The translations under genes and the position numbers were made by a program. From Actinomycetota bacterium (GTDB taxonomy: Bacteria > Actinomycetota > Acidimicrobiia > IMCC26256 > PALSA-610), in contig JAUZEI010000519.1 of NCBI GenBank assembly GCA_030839105.1, positions 1 to 6,011 on the forward strand: 6,011 nt of DNA, in the 5' to 3' direction. Shown in pieces: positions 1 to 5,007 of this stretch; the stretch's first letter is position 1, and every line of letters begins with the position of its first letter. The notes beneath the pieces are model-generated. The model searched no databases and was not told the DNA's origin. It saw nothing but the letters and a program-made list of their open reading frames with translations.

Positions 1-1325
1 ACATCGCCGAGCTCGCCCGCGCGCTCGCGGCCGGCGTCGCGTCGGGGTCGGTGTTTCCCGTGCTCTGCGGCAGCGCGACAAAGCTGATCGGGATCGACCT
101 GCTCGCCCGGTTCCTCGTCGAGGAAGCGCCCGCCCCCGCGCTCGACGGTGGGCAGCCCGGCGCGTTGGTGTTCAAGACGATCGTCGATCCGTACGTCGGG
201 CACGTCAATCTGTTCAAGGTGCTGCAAGGAACGGTCAAGCACGACGATGTGCTCACGAACGCGCGCTCCAAAACGGACGAGCGCATGCACCAGCTGTTCT
301 CGATGCGCGGCAAGGAGCAAGATGCCGTCGACGAGGTGGCGGCAGGCGACATCGCGGCCGTGGCGAAGCTTGCGCACACCTCGACGGGCGACGTGCTGGC
401 GGCGAAGGGCACGACCGTCGAGGTCGACGTGTTGGCCGCGCCCGAGCCTCTCCTCGCGGTCGCGATCCACGCCAAGAGCAAGGGCGACGAGGACAAGCTC
501 GCCAACGCGCTGCACCGGTTGCAGGAGGAAGATCCGGTGCTCCGTATCGAGCGCAACGCCGAGACGCACCAGACGGTGCTGCGCGGCATGGGCGAGACGC
601 ATCTGTCGATCGCGACCGAGAAGTTGGCGCGCAAGTTCGGCGTCGAGGTCGAGACCGACGACGTCCAGGTCGCGTACCGCGAGACGATCGGCGCCAACGC
701 GGAGGCCGAGGGCCGGCTCAAGAAGCAGAGTGGCGGCCACGGTCAGTTCGCGGTTGCGTCGCTGCGCGTCGAGCCGAAGGAACGAGGCGGCGGAAACGAG
801 TTCGTCGACGCGATCGTCGGCGGCGTGATCCCCCGCAACTTCATCCCGGCGGTCGAGAAGGGTGTGCTCGACACCGAGGAACACGGGGGGGCGCTGGGCT
901 TCCCCGTCGTCGACGTGAAGGTCACGTGCTACGACGGGAAGCACCATCCGGTCGACAGCTCCGAGATGGCGTTCAAGACCGCGGCCGCGATGGGACTACG
1001 CGACGCGCTCGCCAAGGCCGGCCCGGTGCTGCTCGAACCGGTCAGCGAGCTGGTCGTCGTGGTTCCGGAGACGAGCCAGGGCGACATCATGGGCGACCTC
1101 AACGGCAAGCGGGGCCGGATCCAGGGCTCGGCGTCGCTCGGCGCTGGCGAAGTCGAGATCGTCGCGCACGTCCCGACGTCGGAGGTGCTGCGCTACGCGA
1201 TCGACCTGCGCTCGATGACCGGCGGTCGCGGTCGCTTCTCGATCTCGCACTCGCACTACGACCCGGTTCCCGCGCACCACGTCGACAAGGTCGTCGGGGG
1301 ACGCAGGGAACCGGTCCGCGCCTGA
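1..1325 (+). CDS. Elongation factor G-like GTPase (EF-G2 type), C-terminal two-thirds, 5'-truncated
   Basis: This is a translational GTPase of the EF-G family, but its motifs fit the EF-G-like paralogue (EF-G2 type, related to mycobacterial FusA2) better than canonical EF-G. The frame is open to the left edge (first full codon at position 3), giving 440 residues. By comparison with family length, about 240 N-terminal residues, including the GTP-binding P-loop and switch regions, lie outside the window. Visible parts, in fragment numbering: the end of the G domain with VLCGSA (about 20-25); domain II with FKTIVDPYVG and MRGK (about 52-136); domain III (about 147-220); domain IV with SGGHGQF (243-249, where canonical EF-G has SGGRGQ) and HHPVDSSEMAF, whose second His (315) matches E. 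coli EF-G His583 at the translocation-critical tip; domain V ending in the GRGRF and SHY motifs. Canonical EF-G drives ribosome translocation; the role of the EF-G2 paralogue is less settled. A GTG at 51 is internal, not the start. The gene stops 12 bp from the convergent mscL stop. Confidence 0.9.
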   Translation, partial: IAELARALAAGVASGSVFPVLCGSATKLIGIDLLARFLVEEAPAPALDGGQPGALVFKTIVDPYVGHVNLFKVLQGTVKHDDVLTNARSKTDERMHQLFSMRGKEQDAVDEVAAGDIAAVAKLAHTSTGDVLAAKGTTVEVDVLAAPEPLLAVAIHAKSKGDEDKLANALHRLQEEDPVLRIERNAETHQTVLRGMGETHLSIATEKLARKFGVEVETDDVQVAYRETIGANAEAEGRLKKQSGGHGQFAVASLRVEPKERGGGNEFVDAIVGGVIPRNFIPAVEKGVLDTEEHGGALGFPVVDVKVTCYDGKHHPVDSSEMAFKTAAAMGLRDALAKAGPVLLEPVSELVVVVPETSQGDIMGDLNGKRGRIQGSASLGAGEVEIVAHVPTSEVLRYAIDLRSMTGGRGRFSISHSHYDPVPAHHVDKVVGGRREPVRA

Positions 1326-1337
1326 GCGCAGTGCCAC

Positions 1338-1727
1338 TCACCCCCGCGTGACGAGCGCATCCCGAATCTGGCGGAGCAACATCACCTGCTCGTCAGGTTC
1401 TTCGCCAGAGTCGTCCTCACCGGCCGCGCGCTTGCGATTCTGATACGCGTCATATGCCTTCACGATCATGAACAGGACGAAGCCCGTGATCACGAGATTG
1501 ATGACGGTGTTGATAAACGCGCCGTACTGAATCAAGCCGCTGCCGAGCTTGAGGGTGTTGTTGAACTCCGGCTTCCCGACGATCGCCCCGATGATCGGGT
1601 TGATGATGAACTGGACGAAGTCGTCAATGACCTTCTTGGTGAGACCACCCATGACGAAGGCAACGGCAAGCATCAACACGTTGCCGGTCATGATGAACGC
1701 GACGAACTCTTTCCAGAGTTTCTGCAC
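1338..1727 (-). CDS. mscL: Large-conductance mechanosensitive channel MscL
   Basis: This is a small membrane channel of 129 residues that would open under membrane tension and release solutes during hypo-osmotic shock. It has the MscL plan: a short N-terminal amphipathic stretch (KLWKEF), first transmembrane helix at about 14-38 with GNVLMLAV and Gly27, a loop, second helix at about 69-92 (FINTVINLVITGFVLFMIVK), a charged linker rich in Asp and Glu, and a C-terminal helix EQVMLLRQIRDAL (113-125) like the bundle helix EVLLTEIRDLL of E. coli MscL. Length matches the family (about 130-150). I chose the GTG at 1727 because GAGGAG lies 7 bases upstream and MscL proteins normally begin just before the KEF motif. 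A GTG at 1754 in the same frame would add nine residues upstream of that ribosome binding site. One oddity: the usual RGNVVDLAV is TGNVLMLAV here, so both the conserved Arg and Asp are replaced. The 83-bp spacer before it would allow an independent promoter. Confidence 0.9.
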   Translation of the reverse strand: MQKLWKEFVAFIMTGNVLMLAVAFVMGGLTKKVIDDFVQFIINPIIGAIVGKPEFNNTLKLGSGLIQYGAFINTVINLVITGFVLFMIVKAYDAYQNRKRAAGEDDSGEEPDEQVMLLRQIRDALVTRG

Positions 1728-1734
1728 CGGGCGA

Positions 1735-1740
1735 CTCCTC
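1735..1740 (-). promoter_or_regulatory. Ribosome binding site of mscL
   Basis: On the minus strand the sequence reads CAGAGGAG, then seven bases (TCGCCCG), then GTG. GAGGAG is a strong Shine-Dalgarno match at ideal spacing. It decides the start at 1727 rather than the in-frame GTG at 1754, which would place this element inside the coding region. Confidence 0.75.
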
Positions 1741-1773
1741 TGTAGTGGGAGCACCTAGTCCAACACGAATCTC

Positions 1774-1793
1774 CGCGTTCGTTCAACGACGCG
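1774..1793. repeat. Imperfect inverted repeat upstream of mscL
   Basis: The plus strand reads CGCGT-T-CGTT-C-AACG-ACGCG. The outer 5-base and inner 4-base arms are perfectly complementary around one bulged T and a single central base. It sits in the spacer between the end of the membrane protein gene (1811) and mscL. It could be a two-fold operator for mscL or a hairpin at the end of the thrS operon transcript. There is no T-rich tract after it, so a classical intrinsic terminator is not supported. In GC-rich DNA such a short repeat could also occur by chance. Confidence 0.3.
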
Positions 1794-1810
1794 ACGCACC
1801 GGAGCTCTCG

Positions 1811-2320
1811 CTAACGGGGGTACTGCGTCCAGTCCTCGGGGTTGGTTTCGGTGTACTCGCCGAGAACCGTTCCGTCGACGGCGTCGAGCTCGACAAGACC
1901 GCGCACGCTGGGCGGTTCGTCGGCGCTGTACACGAGGATTCGCCACGCGGGCCGCGACCGAAGTCCGCGCCATGCGAGCTGTGCCGACGCGTGTCCGACC
2001 GGGAAGCCGACCGTGCGACTCGCGACGGCGAGCGCTTCGGTCTGGTCGATGTTCAGCGACCAACCCGCGATGAAGTGGTACGCCGCGATCGCGGCGAGGA
2101 GGATCGCCCCGAAGAGGAGACCGCGGTTGTGGGTGGCGAGCGCGGCCCACAACACGAGAACGCCGAGCCCGACGTAGATCGTTCCGGCGATGCGACGGCG
2201 CTTGATGTCGGGGAACACGTACGGACCGACGTACGCGGTGACGTCGAGGTCTTCCGGCAGCGCGTCTCCCTCCGAGCCGCCGTTCCTGTCGTCGTCATCG
2301 TCGTCGCTCGGATGCGTCAC
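1811..2320 (-). CDS. Two-helix membrane protein of unknown function
   Basis: I do not recognise this 169-residue protein as a named family. Visible parts: a hydrophilic N-terminus with six consecutive aspartates (6-11) and the acidic stretch LPEDLDV; a basic KRRR (40-43) just before transmembrane helix 1 (about 44-62); a short turn THNRG; transmembrane helix 2 (about 67-86); then a soluble domain (about 90-169). By the positive-inside rule the basic cluster suggests a cytoplasmic N-terminus, so the C-terminal domain would also be cytoplasmic. That domain runs helix (TEALAVASRTVGFPVG), strand (AWRILVYSAD), strand (GLVELDAVDGTVLGEYTE), which resembles the PepSY-like pattern ending in a V-D-A-x-x-G-x-V turn; this is inference only. 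The start GTG lies 10 bp after the HIT gene stop with no clear Shine-Dalgarno, so translation may be coupled. GGAGGG seven bases before a CTG at residue 21 is a less likely alternative start. It is probably the last gene of the thrS operon. Confidence 0.8.
   Translation of the reverse strand: MTHPSDDDDDDRNGGSEGDALPEDLDVTAYVGPYVFPDIKRRRIAGTIYVGLGVLVLWAALATHNRGLLFGAILLAAIAAYHFIAGWSLNIDQTEALAVASRTVGFPVGHASAQLAWRGLRSRPAWRILVYSADEPPSVRGLVELDAVDGTVLGEYTETNPEDWTQYPR
2288..2305 (-). repeat. Short GAY codon tract encoding six aspartates
   Basis: Six consecutive aspartate codons (GAC GAC GAT GAC GAC GAC on the minus strand) form a near-perfect trinucleotide tract at residues 6-11 of the membrane protein. 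Whole-codon slippage would change the tract length without shifting the frame, so length may vary between strains. It gives an acidic tail to the presumed cytoplasmic N-terminus. Confidence 0.45.
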
Positions 2321-2330
2321 GGCGCGGACG

Positions 2331-2828
2331 CTACCCGGGCCAGACGGATTTCAGCTTCTCGTAGCCGGTCCGCAGCGCCTCGGGGAGCACGCGCGTCTCG
2401 GCGATCGACGTCATGAAGTTGGTGTCGCCGTTCCAGCGGGGCAACACGTGCACGTGTAGGTGACCCGGCACGCCCGCGCCCGCGGCTTTCCCCAGGTTCG
2501 CGCCGACATTGGCGCCGTCCGGGCGATACGCGACCCGGATCGCCCGCAATGCCCGCACCTGGGCCCGGGCGATGGCGACGTTGACGTCGTCGCCGAGGTC
2601 GTCGAAGGCCGCCACGTGCTGCACGGGCGCAACCATGAGATGACCCGAACCGTAGGGAAACAGGTTCATGACCGTGATGGTCTCGGTCGTGCGTTCGAGA
2701 ACGAGCGCTTCCGCGTCGTCGGTCGCGACGACGAGTTTGCAGATGACGCAGCCGGCCCGGTCCCGCTCCGCGTCCGCACTCGATACGTACGCGGAGCGCC
2801 AGTCGGCCCACAACCGCTCGAGACTCAC
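2331..2828 (-). CDS. HIT-family protein, probable Ap4A phosphorylase/hydrolase
   Basis: This 165-residue histidine-triad enzyme probably cleaves diadenosine tetraphosphate or related dinucleotides in the cytoplasm. The signature HLHVHVLPRW is at 123-132; His123, His125 and His127 form the triad, with His125 the expected nucleophile by comparison with Fhit-type enzymes. The stretch NLFPYGSGHLMVAP (55-68) is the usual substrate-binding strand, and GANVGANLGKAAGAGVPGHLH leads into the triad. The N-terminal LERLWADWR, the CVIC pair (Cys27, Cys30, possible zinc ligands) and the tail after the triad (WNGDTNFMTSIAETRVLPEAL) resemble the M. tuberculosis Ap4A phosphorylase Rv2613c, which also lies directly downstream of thrS. 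The start is GTG at 2828, 15 bp after the thrS stop, with AAGG-type sequences just upstream. Expression is probably coupled to thrS. A function link is plausible because aminoacyl-tRNA synthetases can make Ap4A as a side product. Phosphorylase and hydrolase activities cannot be told apart from the sequence. Confidence 0.88.
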   Translation of the reverse strand: MSLERLWADWRSAYVSSADAERDRAGCVICKLVVATDDAEALVLERTTETITVMNLFPYGSGHLMVAPVQHVAAFDDLGDDVNVAIARAQVRALRAIRVAYRPDGANVGANLGKAAGAGVPGHLHVHVLPRWNGDTNFMTSIAETRVLPEALRTGYEKLKSVWPG

Positions 2829-2843
2829 GACCCTTACCGTTCC

Positions 2844-4868
2844 TTACCGGTGCTCGATGACTTCGGCCGTGAGTCGCTCGACGAACGCGTCGACCGTGAC
2901 GCCCCGCTCGGGCTGCTCGCTCCCCCGCCGGTTCACGCCGACCGTTCCGTTCTCGACGTCGTCGTCGCCCACCACGAGGATGTACGGCACCTTCTCGGTC
3001 TTGGCGCGGCGGATGCGCGAGCCGAGCTGACCGGAGGAGCCGTCGACCATCTCGGCCCGGAAGCCCTCCGCCTTCAGCCGGTCGACGATGCGGAAGCCGT
3101 ACGCGTCGTGGCGATCGCTCACCGGGAGCACGGTCACCTGCACCGGCGCGAGCCACGCGGGGAACGCGCCTGCGTAGTGCTCGACCAGCACCGCGAAGAA
3201 GCGCTCGACCGATCCGAACAGCGCCCGGTGGATCATGACCGGCTGGTGACGTTCGTTGTCGGCGCCGACGTAGTGCATGTCGAAGCGTTGCGGCATCTGG
3301 AAGTCGAGCTGGATCGTCGACATCTGCCACGTACGCCCGATCGCGTCCTTGGCCTGCACGCTGATCTTGGGTCCGTAGAACGCGCCGCCGCCCTCGTCGA
3401 GCACCAGCGCCAGACCCTTGTCCTGCGCCGCGACCCGCAGGGCCTCGGTAGCTTCGTCCCACTCATCATCGGAGCCGACCGCCTTGCCCGGCGGCTTCGT
3501 CGACAGCTCGAGGTAGAAGTCGTCGAGGCCGTAGTCGCGCAGGACGTCGAGAACGAAGTCGAGCAGCGACGAGAGCTCGCCGGCCATCTGTTCCTTGGTG
3601 CAGAAGATGTGCGCGTCGTCCTGGGTGAGGCCGCGCACCCGCGTGAGACCGTGCACGACGCCCGACTTCTCGTAGCGATAGACGGTGCCGAACTCGAAGA
3701 ATCGCAGCGGCAGCTCGCGGTACGAACGCGTCCGACTCTTGAAGATCAAGATGTGGAACGGGCAGTTCATCGGCTTCAGGTAGTACGTCGTGCCCGCGCC
3801 GTCCTGGCCGCCCTCTTCGAGGTGCATCGGCGGGAACATGCCGTCGGCGAACCAGTCGAGGTGACCCGACGTCTGGAAGAGCTTCTCCTTCGTGATGTGC
3901 GGCGAGTTCACGAACTGATAGCCCGACGCCTCGTGTCGTTCGCGCGAGTACTCCTCCATGACTCGCCGGATCAGCGCGCCCTTCGGATGGAACACCGGAA
4001 GTCCCGAACCGATCTCCTCCGGGAACGAGAACAGGTCGAGCTCGGCGCCGAGCTTGCGGTGGTCGCGTCGCTCTGCTTCCGCGAGCCGGTGCAGATGTTC
4101 GTCGAGCGCCGACTTCGACTCCCACGCGGTGCCGTAGATGCGCTGCAGCATCGGGCCCTTCTCGTTGCCGCGCCAATAGGCGCCGGCGACCTTCTGCAGC
4201 TTGAACGCGGCGAGCTTGCCCGTGGACGGAACGTGCGGACCGCGACACAGGTCGACGAACGCCACCTCGCCGTTCCCCGCGCCACCGTGGACGATGTTGC
4301 GGTAGACCGACACACCCGCGCCGTCGCCACCCGCTTCACCCGCGTCCTCATCGTCGGCCGCACCCGCGCGCACCTTCTCGATGATCTCGCGCTTGTACGG
4401 CTGGTCGGCGAAGAGGTCGAGTGCCTCGTCGTACGTGAGCTCGGACCGCTCGAACCGCTGGTCGGCCTTCACGATCTTGCGCATCTCCGCCTCGATGCGG
4501 CCGAGGTCGTCGTCGCTGAACGTCTGGCCCTCGGGGAGATCGAAGTCGTAGTAGAAGCCGTCGGCGATCGCCGGACCGATGGCGACCTTCGTGCCCGGGA
4601 ACAGACGCGTCACCGCCTCGGCCATCACGTGCGCGGTGGAGTGCCGCAGCACCTCGCGGCCGTCGTCGGAGTCGGGTACGACGATCTGCAACGCGACGTG
4701 GTGGTCGAGCGGCCGCGACAGGTCGACCCACTCGCCGTCGGCCTTGGCGGCGATCGCGGCCTTGGCCAGGCCCTTGCCGATCGAGGCCGCGACCTCGGCC
4801 GGCGTCGCGCCCGACGCGTACTCCCGGGTCGATCCGTCCGGGAGCTTGACCGTGATCTGCTCGCTCAT
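2844..4868 (-). CDS. thrS: Threonine--tRNA ligase (threonyl-tRNA synthetase)
   Basis: This 674-residue cytoplasmic enzyme activates threonine with ATP and charges tRNA-Thr. Domains in order: a TGS domain (about 1-64, starting ITVKLPDGS); the editing domain that removes mischarged serine, with HSTAH (His76, His80) and DLCRGPH (Asp206, Cys208, His212), matching the E. coli editing residues; a linker helix (YGTAWESKSALDEHL...RDHRKLG); the class II catalytic core; and the anticodon-binding domain (about 575-674). Zinc ligands Cys369 (MNCPFH), His420 (QDDAHIFC) and His547 (MIHRALFG) have the spacing of E. coli Cys334, His385 and His511. Motif 2 Arg398 (VYRYE) and motif 3 Arg556 (GSVERF) are present. 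All key residues are intact. The start is ATG at 4868, immediately before the TGS domain; the frame is open further upstream, but that extension is not ThrRS-like and would overlap the preceding gene. Between Glu161 and Cys208 the protein is about 23 residues longer than E. coli ThrRS, with an acidic Gly/Ala-rich insert. Confidence 0.98.
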   Translation of the reverse strand: MSEQITVKLPDGSTREYASGATPAEVAASIGKGLAKAAIAAKADGEWVDLSRPLDHHVALQIVVPDSDDGREVLRHSTAHVMAEAVTRLFPGTKVAIGPAIADGFYYDFDLPEGQTFSDDDLGRIEAEMRKIVKADQRFERSELTYDEALDLFADQPYKREIIEKVRAGAADDEDAGEAGGDGAGVSVYRNIVHGGAGNGEVAFVDLCRGPHVPSTGKLAAFKLQKVAGAYWRGNEKGPMLQRIYGTAWESKSALDEHLHRLAEAERRDHRKLGAELDLFSFPEEIGSGLPVFHPKGALIRRVMEEYSRERHEASGYQFVNSPHITKEKLFQTSGHLDWFADGMFPPMHLEEGGQDGAGTTYYLKPMNCPFHILIFKSRTRSYRELPLRFFEFGTVYRYEKSGVVHGLTRVRGLTQDDAHIFCTKEQMAGELSSLLDFVLDVLRDYGLDDFYLELSTKPPGKAVGSDDEWDEATEALRVAAQDKGLALVLDEGGGAFYGPKISVQAKDAIGRTWQMSTIQLDFQMPQRFDMHYVGADNERHQPVMIHRALFGSVERFFAVLVEHYAGAFPAWLAPVQVTVLPVSDRHDAYGFRIVDRLKAEGFRAEMVDGSSGQLGSRIRRAKTEKVPYILVVGDDDVENGTVGVNRRGSEQPERGVTVDAFVERLTAEVIEHR

Positions 4869-4935
4869 GCTGTCTCTATCGTCGGCCGGCTGTGCGTCGC
4901 CAGAGCAACCAGGGCGACCAGGTGGGAACGCGTCG

Positions 4936-4944
4936 AGGCTACCA
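4936..4944 (-). promoter_or_regulatory. Candidate extended -10 promoter for thrS
   Basis: On the minus strand the sequence is TGG-TAGCCT, which fits TGN plus a TANNNT -10 hexamer as used by actinobacterial housekeeping sigma factors. It lies about 67 bases upstream of the thrS ATG. The -35 region at 16-18 bases spacing (around CCGGTC) does not match TTGACA, so support rests on the extended -10 alone. Confidence 0.35.
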
Positions 4945-4974
4945 ACGCCCCCGTTCGCGACCGGTCCCATTTCA

Positions 4975-4987
4975 CCGTTCCGAACGG
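4975..4987. repeat. 13-base palindrome in the thrS leader
   Basis: CCGTTC-C-GAACGG is a perfect 6-base inverted repeat around one central base. It lies about 20 bases after the cysteine ligase stop and about 30 bases upstream of the candidate thrS -10 element. The single-base spacer suits a dimeric repressor or activator site better than an RNA hairpin, although a 5-bp stem with a 3-base loop is possible. No T-rich tract follows, so it does not look like an intrinsic terminator. Confidence 0.35.
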
Positions 4988-5007
4988 GCCGCTGAGGTGC
5001 GGCGTGT

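Larger units (their letters stand above)
4869..5007 (-). other. Intergenic leader between the cysteine ligase gene and thrS
   Basis: These 139 bp hold the probable thrS 5' region. I see no credible open reading frame, tRNA or T-box here. The contents worth noting are a 13-base palindrome near the upstream end and an extended -10-like element about 67 bases before the thrS start. The region just before the ATG (GATAGAGACAGC) has only a weak AGAG Shine-Dalgarno match. The leader is much longer than the 10-15 bp gaps further down the cluster, so thrS probably has its own promoter. Confidence 0.6.

Noticed and set aside
51..53. A GTG that could be the start of the EF-G-like gene.
   Set aside because: The frame is open and family-like upstream to the left edge, and the following residues correspond to the end of the G domain, so the codon is internal.
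1728..1810. A possible mscL promoter with TTGAAC as the -35 element.
   Set aside because: At 17-19 bases spacing the downstream hexamers (TTGGAC, TGGACT, GGACTA) are poor -10 matches, so I do not call a promoter here.
2317..3462. A 381-codon minus-strand frame overlapping the HIT gene and the 3' part of thrS.
   Set aside because: It is an Arg/Gly/Ala-rich frame-shifted shadow of those two genes and has no domain or coding signature of its own.
4919..4932. A T-box-like string on the plus strand (CAGGTGGGAACGCG, resembling AGGGTGGNACCGCG) near the thrS leader.
   Set aside because: It is on the strand opposite to thrS, no plus-strand gene follows it, and I found no specifier stem or antiterminator partner. 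The match is probably by chance.
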